A stretch of DNA of 64,000 nt. Origin: Halogranum rubrum. Lineage in GTDB: Archaea > Halobacteriota > Halobacteria > Halobacteriales > Haloferacaceae. A program made the translations under genes and the position numbers. Location: NCBI RefSeq assembly GCF_900114455.1, contig NZ_FOTC01000001.1:1513058-1577057 (forward strand), read 5' to 3'. Under the pieces are notes generated by a model. It did not search any database and was not told the DNA's origin. It was given only the letters and a program-made list of their open reading frames with translations. Below are positions 24,796-34,009 of the stretch, one piece after another; position 1 is the stretch's first letter; every line of letters starts with the position of its first letter.

Positions 24796-26835
24796 TCACT
24801 CGTCGGAGGAGAGGACCAACTCTTTCGACCAGTGAATGTCGCCATCGTAGACGACCGGTGCGTTGGCGAGGTTCAGAAACTCAACGAGTGTGTCCCGGTC
24901 GAGTCGGTGAGACGTCGCCTGACCGATGAGATGTGACTGCTCGGTATCCGGGAGGCGTGGTTGAAAGTAACCGCCGTGTGCGGAGGGCGAGAACACCTCG
25001 TACTGCAAGTCGAACGCCCCATCGGGACGGTGAGAGAGTGCTGCCTCTGCCGGAACGTAGTTCTCGCCCTGTGCGAGCGTGTGTGTTCCGTCGCCGACGA
25101 CGGCGTAGTCTTTCCCCGTCATGATTCGCCGCCGTGCGAGGCGAAGCGCCCGCTCGATGCAGAACCCGTTCATCAAGAGTCGAACGAACACCGTCCCGAC
25201 ACGAACGGCCTGACTGTCGAGGACTTTGTTGAACGTCACCGCGCCAGCGACGCTCCCCTTTTTGACGAGTTCGACACCTTCGTGGAACGACCCACACGCG
25301 TTGAGGAAGAACGACTGGGCGTGTGACTCGTCGAGGCTCGATATCGAGAGATGTCCGTCTCGACACCGAAGTCCAGACTCCTCACAGTGGCCGATGTAGT
25401 GAACGAGGTCGGACGGGGTCTCGAACACCTCGGCGAGTTCGTCGGTCGAGAGATGCTCACGAACGGTGATGTCGAGGTCCAACTCGGTCGCCCGTTCACG
25501 GTAGATGCGTGCGGCCTCGGCGTGTTCCTGGGCCATCTCGTTGTCGTTGAGCACCGCGACGACTGACATCGACTCGGACACCTGTTGGTGATACTTGAGT
25601 CGGTTCGTGTACGCGCCGGGAACCGCTTTGAACACGTCGATGGGGACACCGGGGGCGAGCCAACCGTGAACTCGTCCGGGGCCGAGGTCGGGGTCGACGA
25701 GGTCGACCGAGACACTCGCCTCCCGCTGGCGGTAGAAGTCGTCGAGCGAGCGTGTCAGTCGTTCGCTCCCCGAGAGCGGTTCAGACGACGGGAGAAACAC
25801 GTTCGGGAGTGTCCGCAACAGAGACGGCAGCGTCTCGACGTGGTCGAGAGTCGGGTCGACGTACATCGAGAGATGCCACTGCGGAAGTTCGTCGGAGACT
25901 CGCTCGAACGGCGTCTCGATGTACGCGTCGAGTCGGGCGGCGAGAGAGCGGTCGTACAGGCGGTCGGCGTTCAATCCGAGCGTGTCCAGATGCCGCATCT
26001 CTTCGAGGTCGGTCCCGTGCGGTCCGGCGTTTCGAACCAGACAGTCGAGCATGAACACTCGCCGAAGGAGCGCCGCACACTCTCGGGGAAACTCCGGGAG
26101 CGGTGGGAGTTCCCACGTCTGGTCGGGCGTGCGAAGCGTCGGCGTCACGTTCGACTCGGTTCGGACCGTCGCTCCGAGATAGTGTGCCAACGACGACGCC
26201 GGAAAGAGATAGTCGAAACGTGGTGGAACCGTCAGCGTCACGTCGACGGCCTCCCGTTGCTCGACGACGGCGTCGGGAACGTCGAGTTCGTCGCCGAGTT
26301 CGATAAGTGGTGGGTGCCCGTGCATCGTCGGGAACGAGCGGTCGGGAGTCGTCGTCCGGTAGCCAGCAGAGAGCAACGAGAGGGCGGTCGCTAGACCGTC
26401 GGTCGTTTTGGGGACGGTTATCGTCTCGGGGGGTGACTCTACGCGACTGCGGAATCCGAGCGTCACCTCCGTTATGTCGTCAAACGAGAGCACTGCCTGT
26501 TCGTACCCCGGCTTTTCGAGTCGTGCGGCCCCATCGAAGCGCACGTAGGCTAGGATGCCGCTTTCGACGCGAACGAGGTACTGTGCGGATGGGAGGTCGA
26601 CGGGTCCGACATCGCTCCCGAGTTCGAACTGGGTGTCGGTGTCGAGTTGTTCGACGACGACGAGTACCGGCGGAAAGCGAAGTTCTGACGCCGTCCCCGT
26701 GAGCGTTGCGTCGACGGGCCGAGAGAGCGACCGCTGTTTGTCGTGTGGCGTCCAATCGGTCACGTCCACCTGCATGGAGGTTTTGGCGGAATCGACAGCG
26801 CGTACCCCCGTCTCGGTCGAATCCACCTCTATCAT
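24796..26835 (-). CDS. CHAT-domain (caspase-like) protein
   Basis: A 679-aa protein whose C-terminal ~250 residues form a CHAT/caspase-fold peptidase. The catalytic dyad is visible as His483 in LVHYIGHCEESG and Cys514 in SFFLNACGSFHEG. The downstream helix GTVFVRLLMNGFCIERALRLARRRIMTG is typical of the fold. The N-terminal ~430 residues are a beta-rich then helical region with no family I recognise, possibly a sensor. CHAT proteases in other prokaryotes act in regulated proteolysis and cell-death or defence systems. The start MIEVDSTETG at 26835 is preferred because an upstream extension to 26940 would run through the glyA promoter; gatttacg lies about 31 nt upstream. Confidence 0.8.
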   Translation of the reverse strand: MIEVDSTETGVRAVDSAKTSMQVDVTDWTPHDKQRSLSRPVDATLTGTASELRFPPVLVVVEQLDTDTQFELGSDVGPVDLPSAQYLVRVESGILAYVRFDGAARLEKPGYEQAVLSFDDITEVTLGFRSRVESPPETITVPKTTDGLATALSLLSAGYRTTTPDRSFPTMHGHPPLIELGDELDVPDAVVEQREAVDVTLTVPPRFDYLFPASSLAHYLGATVRTESNVTPTLRTPDQTWELPPLPEFPRECAALLRRVFMLDCLVRNAGPHGTDLEEMRHLDTLGLNADRLYDRSLAARLDAYIETPFERVSDELPQWHLSMYVDPTLDHVETLPSLLRTLPNVFLPSSEPLSGSERLTRSLDDFYRQREASVSVDLVDPDLGPGRVHGWLAPGVPIDVFKAVPGAYTNRLKYHQQVSESMSVVAVLNDNEMAQEHAEAARIYRERATELDLDITVREHLSTDELAEVFETPSDLVHYIGHCEESGLRCRDGHLSISSLDESHAQSFFLNACGSFHEGVELVKKGSVAGAVTFNKVLDSQAVRVGTVFVRLLMNGFCIERALRLARRRIMTGKDYAVVGDGTHTLAQGENYVPAEAALSHRPDGAFDLQYEVFSPSAHGGYFQPRLPDTEQSHLIGQATSHRLDRDTLVEFLNLANAPVVYDGDIHWSKELVLSSDE

Positions 26836-26938
26836 GCCCGGTCGTTGAAAGCTTCCATGGGATACGTAAATCTCTATCGACACGGGAAATCGTGCCGAAA
26901 GCACCCATATTCTTGTGCCCGTGTTACCGAGAGTCGAC

Positions 26939-28186
26939 ATGGACTACAGTCACGTCCGGGACGTCGACCCGGCCGTCGCCGACGCGCTCGAAGGTGAAGT
27001 CGACCGACAACGCGACACGCTCGCGATGATCGCCTCCGAGAACCACGTCTCGAAAGCGGTGCTCGAAGCACAGAGTTCCGTCCTCACGAACAAGTACGCC
27101 GAGGGGTATCCCGGCAAGCGCTACTACGCCGGCTGTACGTACGCCGACGAAGTCGAGAACCTCGCTATCGACCGCGCGAAAGAACTCTGGGGTGCAGAAC
27201 ACGTCAACGTCCAGCCACACTCCGGCACGCAGGCGAACATGGGCGTCTACCTCGCCATGCTCGACCCTGGCGACAAGATTCTGTCCTTGGACCTCACCCA
27301 CGGTGGCCACCTCAGCCACGGCCACCCCGCGAACTTCACCGGCCAACTCTTCGACGTCGAACAGTACCACGTCGACCCCGAGACGGGCTACATCGACTAC
27401 GACGAGCTAGAAGAGAAAGCCCGTGAGTTCGAACCGGACATCATCGTCTCGGGCTACTCGGCCTACCCGCGCGCCGTCGAGTGGGAGACGATTCAGGACG
27501 TCGCCGACGACGTCGACGCCTACCACCTCGCCGACATCGCCCACATCACGGGTCTCGTCGCCGCGGGCGTCCACCCCTCGCCCGTCGGCGTCGCCGACTT
27601 CGTCACCGGGAGCACGCACAAGACCATCCGCGCCGGTCGCGGCGGCATCATCATGACCTCCGAGGAGTACGCCTCCGACGTAGACAAGGCCGTCTTCCCC
27701 GGGTCGCAGGGCGGCCCCCTCATGCACAACATCGCCGGTAAGGCCGTCGGCTTCAAAGAGGCGCTCCAGCCCGAGTTCGAAGACTACGCGCAGCAGGTCG
27801 TCGACAACGCCGAGACGCTGGCCGAGACGTTCCAAGACCACGGTCTCAAAGTCGTCTCCGAGGGAACCGACACCCACCTCGTGCTCGTCGACCTTCGGGA
27901 GTCGCATCCGGACCTGACCGGCGGCGACGCCGAGGACGCCCTCGACTCGACGGGCATCGTTCTCAACGCCAACACCGTCCCCGGCGAGACGCGCTCGGCG
28001 TTCAACCCGAGCGGTATCCGCGCCGGCACGCCCGGTCTGACCACCCGTGGCTTCGACGAGAAGGCGACGAAAGAGGTCGGTGACCTCATCTACCGCGTCG
28101 TCGACAACCACGACGACACCGACGTGCTGGCGGAAGTCGCCGAAGACGTGCAGGGTCTCACCGACGAGTTCGGTCTGTACGAGTAG
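26939..28186 (+). CDS. glyA: Serine hydroxymethyltransferase
   Basis: A 415-aa PLP enzyme interconverting serine and glycine while charging tetrahydrofolate with a one-carbon unit. Family motifs include LAMIASENHVSKAV, NKYAEGYPGKRYYAGC, QPHSGTQANMGVY and the PLP-lysine segment VTGSTHKTIRAGRGGIIM. Length is normal for archaeal GlyA. The start MDYSHVRDVDP at 26939 is taken over an ATG-like codon 24 nt earlier because the cccatattc TATA-like box sits about 28-33 nt upstream. Divergent from the CHAT gene with about 100 nt shared promoter space. folD lies downstream with one small gene on the other strand between. Confidence 0.97.
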   Translation: MDYSHVRDVDPAVADALEGEVDRQRDTLAMIASENHVSKAVLEAQSSVLTNKYAEGYPGKRYYAGCTYADEVENLAIDRAKELWGAEHVNVQPHSGTQANMGVYLAMLDPGDKILSLDLTHGGHLSHGHPANFTGQLFDVEQYHVDPETGYIDYDELEEKAREFEPDIIVSGYSAYPRAVEWETIQDVADDVDAYHLADIAHITGLVAAGVHPSPVGVADFVTGSTHKTIRAGRGGIIMTSEEYASDVDKAVFPGSQGGPLMHNIAGKAVGFKEALQPEFEDYAQQVVDNAETLAETFQDHGLKVVSEGTDTHLVLVDLRESHPDLTGGDAEDALDSTGIVLNANTVPGETRSAFNPSGIRAGTPGLTTRGFDEKATKEVGDLIYRVVDNHDDTDVLAEVAEDVQGLTDEFGLYE

Positions 28187-28234
28187 GACGAATCAGCCTC
28201 GAACGGTCGCTCGTTTCTTCGTTGCCGTCGTTGC

Positions 28235-28579
28235 TCACTGATATCGCATGTCGTTGCTCACGTCCGCCGAGACGGTGGCGGCGAGGACGAGGACGACGAG
28301 TCCGACCACGAGTGCAGCCAGTACGAGCGGGTTCGGGAGGACGGCCAGCACGTCGCCGACGCCGATTGGCCCACCAGCGACGAGTGTCGCCACCCCCTCG
28401 GGGTTGGTGACGAGCACGAACAAGAAGAGGAACAGTCCGGTCATCACGGCCGTCTGAACGGCGGTCCGAACCGGATGTCGAACGAGGTCCAACGTGTGCT
28501 GGCGAACCGACCGACCGAACCGTCGTGTGTCTTGTGTCTGACTCTGAACGAACGAATCGAGTAATCGTCCACCAATCAT
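28235..28579 (-). CDS. Small membrane protein, unknown function
   Basis: A 114-aa protein with a basic N-terminal segment (QDTRRFGRSVRQHTLDLVRHP) and two hydrophobic helices (AVMTGLFLFLFVLVTNPEGV and LVLAALVVGLVVLVLAATV). No recognised family. The start is uncertain between ATGs at 28579 and 28594; gctatcc about 27 nt from 28579 slightly favours the shorter form. It sits between glyA and folD on the opposite strand. Confidence 0.65.
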   Translation of the reverse strand: MIGGRLLDSFVQSQTQDTRRFGRSVRQHTLDLVRHPVRTAVQTAVMTGLFLFLFVLVTNPEGVATLVAGGPIGVGDVLAVLPNPLVLAALVVGLVVLVLAATVSADVSNDMRYQ

Positions 28580-28594
28580 GGGTATTGGTAGCAT

Positions 28595-28936
28595 GCAAGA
28601 GGGATAGCTCTAGCTCCCGAACCGGAGAGTCCAGACTGTCTGTCGATTCGACAGTTGCGCACGCGCCGCCGAACGTATCGACGAGTCGGCCGTCGATTCA
28701 CCGATGTCTCGGCGCTGCACACCGACTCGACGGAGCGTGTTGTGTACGGTCGTCCACCTGGAGACGGGCGCGACGAGCGGAGTCCGGCAGGGAAGTGAGC
28801 ACAGTCGCTGACAGCCGAGACGTGTCCGTGACATTCGCGGCGGGGCGATACACATTCCTGTATACTTCGTGGTTTTGAGCGGACGAGATAGGCACGAACC
28901 CGAGCATTGAAGAACGTGGCCGCACGCCTCTCAGGT
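28595..28936. other. Intergenic region, no gene seen
   Basis: About 340 nt between the small membrane protein gene and folD. Frames here give Arg/Ser-rich sequences without haloarchaeal acidic composition. An AT-rich run around 28855-28876 (cctgtatacttcgtggttttgag) could be part of the folD promoter or an upstream element. Nothing else is supported. Confidence 0.45.
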
Positions 28937-29830
28937 ATGACGACCATCATCGACGGCAACGAGGTCGCCGCCGACGTCCGCGCTGGCCTCGCCGACGGCA
29001 TCGAGACACTCAAAGCCGAAGGTACGACGCCAGGGCTGGCGACGGTGCTGATGAGCGACGACCCCGCCAGCGAGACGTACGTCTCGATGAAACAGCGCGA
29101 CTGCGAAGAGGTGGGTATCAACGGTATCCACGTCGAAATCGACGCCGACGCGCCCGCCGAAGAACTGTTCGACACCGTCGACGAGTTGAACGCCGACCCC
29201 GAAGTCCACGGCATCCTCGTCCAGATGCCCGTCCCGGACCACGTCGACAAGCGGCGCGTCCTCCGCGCCATCGACCCCGTGAAGGACGTCGACGGCTTCC
29301 ACCCCGAGAACGTCGGGCGGATGGTCGCCGGCAACGCCCGCTACAAACCCTGCACGCCGCACGGTATCCAGAAACTGCTCGAAGCCTACGACGTCGAGAC
29401 CGAGGGCGCAGACGCCGTCGTCGTCGGCCGTTCGGACATCGTCGGCAAGCCGATGACGAACCTCCTCATCCAGAAGGCTCCCCTCGGCAACGCGACGACG
29501 ACGGTCTGTCACTCCCGCACGAAGGACCTCGCCGCGAAGACCCGTGAGGCCGACATCGTCGTCGCCGCCGTCGGCGTCCCCGAACTCGTCACCGGCGACA
29601 TGCTCAAAGACGGCGCGACGGTGGTCGACGTCGGTGTGAACCGAGTCGACGCAGACACCGACAAAGGATACGAACTCGTCGGTGACGTCGAGTTCGAGTC
29701 GGCGAAGGACGTCGCTGGCCGGATTACGCCCGTCCCCGGTGGTGTCGGACCGATGACCCGCGCGATGCTCCTCTACAACACGGTCAAAGCCGCCGGCGTC
29801 CAGACGGACGTCGCCGTCGACCTGCCCTGA
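28937..29830 (+). CDS. folD: Methylenetetrahydrofolate dehydrogenase/cyclohydrolase
   Basis: A 297-aa bifunctional FolD oxidising 5,10-methylene-THF and hydrolysing the product to 10-formyl-THF. Hallmarks are YVSMKQRDCEEVGI with the catalytic Lys, HGILVQMPVPDHVD, IDPVKDVDGFHPENVG, the Rossmann VVVGRSDIVGKPM and TPVPGGVGPMTRAMLL. The start MTTIIDGNEV at 28937 is chosen over an upstream frame to 28907. It works with the GlyA encoded just upstream in one-carbon supply. Confidence 0.97.
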   Translation: MTTIIDGNEVAADVRAGLADGIETLKAEGTTPGLATVLMSDDPASETYVSMKQRDCEEVGINGIHVEIDADAPAEELFDTVDELNADPEVHGILVQMPVPDHVDKRRVLRAIDPVKDVDGFHPENVGRMVAGNARYKPCTPHGIQKLLEAYDVETEGADAVVVGRSDIVGKPMTNLLIQKAPLGNATTTVCHSRTKDLAAKTREADIVVAAVGVPELVTGDMLKDGATVVDVGVNRVDADTDKGYELVGDVEFESAKDVAGRITPVPGGVGPMTRAMLLYNTVKAAGVQTDVAVDLP

Positions 29831-29882
29831 CTCACCAAATTCGCATACGAGTTGATTAGCACAGGCGACCTCTAGAGAGGAC

Positions 29883-30701
29883 ATGAGCCGAACAGAGAGT
29901 AAGCCAGGAGCGGGCGAGACCGGAACACGGACCCGAGGCGACGGGTGGTCACCCGCGGCGGCCGCACGCCGGTCCGTCTCGCGGGGGAAGCGGTACGTTC
30001 GGAGCGCAGAGCGGACGGAGGTGGCCACCGCGCTCGGTGCAGTCGCGAGCGTCGTCGCCGGCGTTCGGTCTCTCCGCCGCGGCGACCGGACAGGTGGCCT
30101 GCTCCGACTGGGGTTCGGCACCGCACTCGGAGTCGCGACGCTCGCCCGGCGACGGTCGACTCGTTCATCGACCCCCTCCGACGGCGAGGCGGGAACGACG
30201 ATTCCAATCGAGGACGGCGAGCAACGTGCACCTCCCGAAGAAGAAGTGGAGACAGGAACCCACGCACCGGAGACGGCGACACAGCTACACATACCCGAGC
30301 GTGAGTCACCGAGACGGCTGGGTTCGGCGGCGTTCAACGAGTACTCGAACCGACTGCCGATGCCGCAGCACGTCTTCGACACGGGGCTACTCGCCCTCGG
30401 TGCGGAGGTGTTCTGGGGCGTCCGTGAAGCCGACGATGCCGTGCTCGTCTCGCAGCTATACGACCCGATTCAGGACGGAGCGGGACTTCGATTCGTCGGC
30501 AGTACCCAAGTCGACGACGAGCGCATGCTCTCGGTGCCCGACGTCGTCTTGAACCACTGGGACCGCGTCGCCGGCGGTGGGATGGCCGTCACCTCCGGTA
30601 CTCGACTCGTCTTCATCACCACCGACGCACTTCGGGAAGACAGTCAACTACTCGTCGTCCCCGAAGAGTGGGCCGAGGAACTCCCCGAAGAGGGTCGATA
30701 G
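29883..30701 (+). CDS. Haloarchaeal protein of unknown function
   Basis: A 272-aa protein. Residues 1-90 are Arg/Ser/Gly-rich with a weakly hydrophobic Ala-rich stretch (TALGAVASVVAGVRSLRRG and GFGTALGVATLARRR). Residues 95-145 are an acidic, Pro-rich linker. Residues 150-272 form a compact conserved-looking domain (FNEYSNRLPMPQHVFDTGLL, WGVREADDAVLVSQLYDPIQ, GTRLVFITTDALRED). Its family is not known to me. The start is the ATG at 29883. It is followed by a hairpin shared with the convergent zinc-ribbon gene. Confidence 0.7.
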   Translation: MSRTESKPGAGETGTRTRGDGWSPAAAARRSVSRGKRYVRSAERTEVATALGAVASVVAGVRSLRRGDRTGGLLRLGFGTALGVATLARRRSTRSSTPSDGEAGTTIPIEDGEQRAPPEEEVETGTHAPETATQLHIPERESPRRLGSAAFNEYSNRLPMPQHVFDTGLLALGAEVFWGVREADDAVLVSQLYDPIQDGAGLRFVGSTQVDDERMLSVPDVVLNHWDRVAGGGMAVTSGTRLVFITTDALREDSQLLVVPEEWAEELPEEGR

Positions 30702-30712
30702 CGTTCTCGGCC

Positions 30713-30738
30713 GGTTCGTCCCTTCACCTCGACGAACC
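30713..30738. terminator. Hairpin between convergent genes
   Basis: A perfect 8-bp inverted repeat, GGTTCGTC (30713-30720) and GACGAACC (30731-30738), with a 10-nt loop, 12 nt after the stop at 30701. T-rich runs (cgttttcggttt) follow at 30751-30762 on the plus strand. The position between two convergent genes fits a bidirectional transcript end. Archaeal termination mainly needs U-tracts, so the role of the stem is uncertain. Confidence 0.5.
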
Positions 30739-30775
30739 ACTTTCGACCCCCGTTTTCGGTTTGTACTCACCACAT

Positions 30776-31492
30776 CTACTCCAGTCTCGACAGTCGGTCC
30801 TGTGCCGTCACCAGCGCCGTCTCGTCGCCGTCGACGAGATACTCGCCGAGGTCACGGGCCGTCTGGACGATGCGTTCGGAGGTCTGCAGTGACACGTCGC
30901 CCTGGAGCGACTCAGCGCGTTTGACGTGGTCTGCGAGCGCACCGAGCGTCGTCCGCGCGTTCGCGTCGGGGTGGTCCTCCAGCCACGTGACGAGGTCGCG
31001 CCGGTACGCGGAGACGGCTTTGGCGTAGGCGAGCCCGCGAGCGGCACGCATCGACTCGGGCGCGTCGTCGACGCTCGGACGTTCACCCTGGTCGGCACCG
31101 CGGACGAGTGAGAGGACGTACAGTCGTTCGTCGTCCGTCGGGTCACGAGTACGGGCGTAGACGTCAACGGTCTGCAGGAGTTCGTGGGCCGCGAGGAACG
31201 TGTCGTCGAGCGGCCGGAGTTCGCCGCCGTGGATGAACCCCCGTTGTCGCAGGTACTCCCGCAACGTGGACTTCAACTCGCTCGCAATATCGTCGACGTC
31301 GACGTCGTCGTCGCCGAGTGTGGTTCGTTGCGGTGTCAGGTCCAGCGTCCCCGCGCCGGCAGTGTGCTCGGTTCGTTCGTCGAGGCCGATGCTTCGGAGA
31401 CTCTCGCAGTTCGGACACGCCACGCTCCCCGTGTCGTAGTAGGACCACTGGTGACCGCAGTCCTTGCACTCTCGGGTTCCCCGAATCTTCAT
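30776..31492 (-). CDS. Zinc-ribbon protein of unknown function (DUF7117-like)
   Basis: A 238-aa protein beginning MKIRGTRECKDCGHQWSYY. A four-Cys zinc ribbon (CKDC at residues 9-12, CPNC at residues 26-29) precedes an acidic, helical body (ELKSTLREYLRQRGFIHGGE, ERLYVLSLVRGADQGE). It matches my memory of the haloarchaeal DUF7117 family; function unknown, possibly nucleic-acid binding. I chose the start at 31492 because the ribbon begins there; the frame extends 9 codons further up. Confidence 0.75.
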   Translation of the reverse strand: MKIRGTRECKDCGHQWSYYDTGSVACPNCESLRSIGLDERTEHTAGAGTLDLTPQRTTLGDDDVDVDDIASELKSTLREYLRQRGFIHGGELRPLDDTFLAAHELLQTVDVYARTRDPTDDERLYVLSLVRGADQGERPSVDDAPESMRAARGLAYAKAVSAYRRDLVTWLEDHPDANARTTLGALADHVKRAESLQGDVSLQTSERIVQTARDLGEYLVDGDETALVTAQDRLSRLE

Positions 31493-31583
31493 ACTCTGTA
31501 CTGGTAGCGAGCGAACCAAAGGTGTCGTGGTCTCTTCGTTGGGTAGCCGGAGCGTTCACGTCACTGGACCGAAACGACCGGGT

Positions 31584-32159
31584 ATGAACGAGTCCGCGCG
31601 CCGTCGCCTCCGAACCGAAGCCATCGACCACGCGGCGACACTCGCCACGGACGTCGAAGACCGGTGGGGGCCCGTCGCCGACGAGGGGTCGGTCGTCGTC
31701 TCACCGCTCCCGCACGACGACACCACGTTTCCGGAGAGCCTTCGTGCGTTTCACGAGCAGTTCTACCCCTACGCCGCAGGCTGTCTCACCCGCGACGACG
31801 ACGGGCGAATCCTCGCCGTCGAGTCGACGCACCGCGGCTACTGGGAGAGCCCTGGTGGGGCCGGCGAACCCGACGAGGCACCCGCAGAGACGGCTCGCCG
31901 GGAAGTACGCGAGGAGACGGGAATCACACCGACAGTCGTCGAACCGCTCTACCGCCTGACGATGGAACTCGATTTGGGCTACGACGAGACGCTCCCGATT
32001 CCGGTGTTCGTCTTCGTCGGCGAACCCGCAGAGGGGTCGGTCGCGTCGGCCGACGCCGTCGAGACGCCCGGAGAAGTCGACGATGTGGGGTGGTTCTCTC
32101 CGTCCAATCTGCCCGAGGAGTTCCGTGACCGGAAGCTGGTTTTGAAACATCTGGAGTGA
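31584..32159 (+). CDS. NUDIX hydrolase
   Basis: A 191-aa pyrophosphohydrolase. The Nudix box is complete: G-AGEPD-E-APAETAR-REVREETGI fits GX5EX7REUXEEXGU exactly. A conserved strand YAAGCLTRDDDGRILAVES precedes it and VDDVGWFSPSNLPEEF follows. The N-terminal ~65 residues are an additional helical segment. Substrate (a nucleoside diphosphate derivative) unknown. The start MNESARRRLRTEA at 31584 is chosen over the longer frame from 31464, which would cover the promoter of the divergent zinc-ribbon gene. Confidence 0.88.
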   Translation: MNESARRRLRTEAIDHAATLATDVEDRWGPVADEGSVVVSPLPHDDTTFPESLRAFHEQFYPYAAGCLTRDDDGRILAVESTHRGYWESPGGAGEPDEAPAETARREVREETGITPTVVEPLYRLTMELDLGYDETLPIPVFVFVGEPAEGSVASADAVETPGEVDDVGWFSPSNLPEEFRDRKLVLKHLE

Positions 32160-32234
32160 GTGGACTCGCTTCGGTTGCACCGACACCTGCCTGACCACTA
32201 CAGTTACATACGGCGACACCTAACGCTCGGTCAC

Positions 32235-32736
32235 ATGACACGGAGTACCCACGCTCCTGATCGAGAAATTCTCCCGGCGTGAAACCCGCGTCTCGGACAC
32301 CGAGACAGCAGTCACGACGGACGGTGCCGAACTGGTTGTCGAACTCGATGGCGAGGAGTTCCGACTCTCTCGAAGCGAGGCGGTCGAGTTACGAGAAGCA
32401 CTCGGCGAGGCACTCCATCAGCGGGTGGAGTTCTTCCGCACCGCAGGCGAGTACCGCGAAGACGGCAGTTACGTCGTCGCCAGACGCAGCGCGAACTCGG
32501 CGGGCCACAGCAAGGTCTTCGAGCGCTTCGCCGAGTTGGAGGAACTCTACGAGCGACTTCCCACCGAATTCACTGCCGACGACGTCGGCCGGACCGGACT
32601 GACCGGCGGGCGGCGACACATGCTCGTGCGCCATCTGGCCGAGCATCCGGCGTTCGACTGCGAACTCGTCAGTCGACAACCGCTGACCGCCCGGAAGTCG
32701 GAGGTGAGAACGGAGCGTCCGATGCCCGCGGACTGA
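32235..32736 (+). CDS. DUF7528-like protein with an apparent early frameshift
   Basis: The conserved part reads from about 32278 onward (ETRVSDTETAVTT, VVELDGEEFRLSRSEAVELR, then EFFRTAGEYREDGSYVV, RTGLTGGRRHMLVRHLAEHP). It resembles a haloarchaeal family I remember as DUF7528. No ATG, GTG or TTG opens this frame before the internal GTG at 32425, which lies in the middle of the conserved region. The ATG at 32235 has a gttacata TATA-like box about 28 nt upstream but is one frame out, and ends after 15 codons at 32280-32282. A single-base change between 32262 and 32280 would join the two. Either a sequence error, a recent frameshift mutation or recoding; otherwise the product starts truncated at 32425. 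Confidence 0.6.
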
Positions 32737-32805
32737 TGGCCTCGTCGTCTCGTCCCACCCTGCCGAGGAATGAACGTTTTTGCCACGGTAGTCCGTGGCT
32801 CGGGT

Positions 32806-33717
32806 ATGACGTTCTCTATCGTCGCCCGAGACCCCGAGACGGACGCCGTCGGTATCGCCGTCCAGTCGAAGTTCGTCAGCGTCGGTTCTGTCGTCCCCTT
32901 CGCGGCGGCGGACGCCGGTGCAATCGCCACGCAGAGTTTCGCCAACGTCGCCTACGGGCCGGACGGCCTCGACTTGCTTCGTGAGGGCCACTCGGCGAGT
33001 GAAGTCGTCGAGAAACTGACCGACGCCGACGACGAGGCCGAATCGAGACAGGTCGGCGTCGTCGGACAGGACGGTTCTATCGCGGTGTTCACCGGCGAGG
33101 AGTGTTTCGACGTCGCCGGCGACATCCAAGGGGAACACTACACGGTACAGGGAAACATCCTCGAAAACGAGGAGACGCTCCCGGCGATGGCCGAGACGTT
33201 CGAGACGACGGCGGGCGGGTTGCCCGAGAAACTCATCGCAGCGCTCCACGCCGGCAACGACGCCGGCGGCGACAGTCGCGGCGAGCAGGGCGCGGCGCTC
33301 TACATCGTCAAACCGGAGGGTGGCTACGACGGCGGCAACGACCGCTGGGTCGACGTCCGCGTCGACGACCACGAACGGCCGATAGACGAACTCGAACGCG
33401 TGTTCAAACTGTACGACGTGACCTTGCTGGCACGCGAAGAACCCGAGGAGACTCGCGAACTGGACGGCGAGACGGCACGCGCAGTGACCGCGACGCTCGC
33501 CGAACTCGGCTTCTACGACGGCGAGGCGACAGAGACGTTCGGCGACGACGAACGCGAGGCGCTCGAAGAGTTCCGCGGCCTCAACAACTTCGAGAACCAC
33601 TCGCTGGCCGTCGTCGAGGACGCACTCGCCCGAGGGTGGGACGACGCTGAGGGGACGGGCGAAGAGCAGATGGTCGACGCCATCTGGCACGGTCTCTCGC
33701 GTTTAGACCGAAAGTAG
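32806..33717 (+). CDS. DUF1028 family protein (Ntn-hydrolase-like)
   Basis: A 303-aa protein. Residues 2-215 match DUF1028, an Ntn-hydrolase-like family: MTFSIVARDPETDAVGIAVQ with Thr2 in the nucleophile position, then ADAGAIATQSFANVAYGPDG and RGEQGAALYIVKPEGGYDG. Residues about 225-290 form a C-terminal extra domain (LDGETARAVTATLAELGFYD) resembling a peptidoglycan-binding-like helical module. Substrate unknown. The start ATG at 32806 follows an aacgttttt TATA-like box by about 27 nt. Confidence 0.87.
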   Translation: MTFSIVARDPETDAVGIAVQSKFVSVGSVVPFAAADAGAIATQSFANVAYGPDGLDLLREGHSASEVVEKLTDADDEAESRQVGVVGQDGSIAVFTGEECFDVAGDIQGEHYTVQGNILENEETLPAMAETFETTAGGLPEKLIAALHAGNDAGGDSRGEQGAALYIVKPEGGYDGGNDRWVDVRVDDHERPIDELERVFKLYDVTLLAREEPEETRELDGETARAVTATLAELGFYDGEATETFGDDEREALEEFRGLNNFENHSLAVVEDALARGWDDAEGTGEEQMVDAIWHGLSRLDRK

Positions 33718-33817
33718 CGTTCGTTGCCGACGAGCCACGACGGTCACGACCGGTCACGACGCGTCGACGAGAAGAGTGCCCACTACCGCCAAGTACCCGA
33801 CACCCCAACACCACCCC

Positions 33818-33964
33818 ATGCGTGACGAAGAGGAAATCCGTGAGCAGTACGAATTTCTCAAAGACCAACTCGACGACGAGGAGATGAAACACGAAGGTGT
33901 GAGACAGATGTTTACGTACTACAAGCGAGCACTCGGATGGGTGCTCGAAGAAGAACACATCTAG
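33818..33964 (+). CDS. Small acidic protein of unknown function
   Basis: A 48-aa, highly charged, helical protein (MRDEEEIREQYEFLKDQLDD...). The Glu/Asp-rich amphipathic sequence and clean G/C third positions support coding. The ATG at 33818 is preferred to a GTG 42 nt earlier whose extra residues are low-complexity. No family recognised. Confidence 0.6.
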   Translation: MRDEEEIREQYEFLKDQLDDEEMKHEGVRQMFTYYKRALGWVLEEEHI

Positions 33965-34009
33965 CTCGGAGTTCACGATTACGGAACCTCCGTGTCGGGC
34001 GTCGGTATG

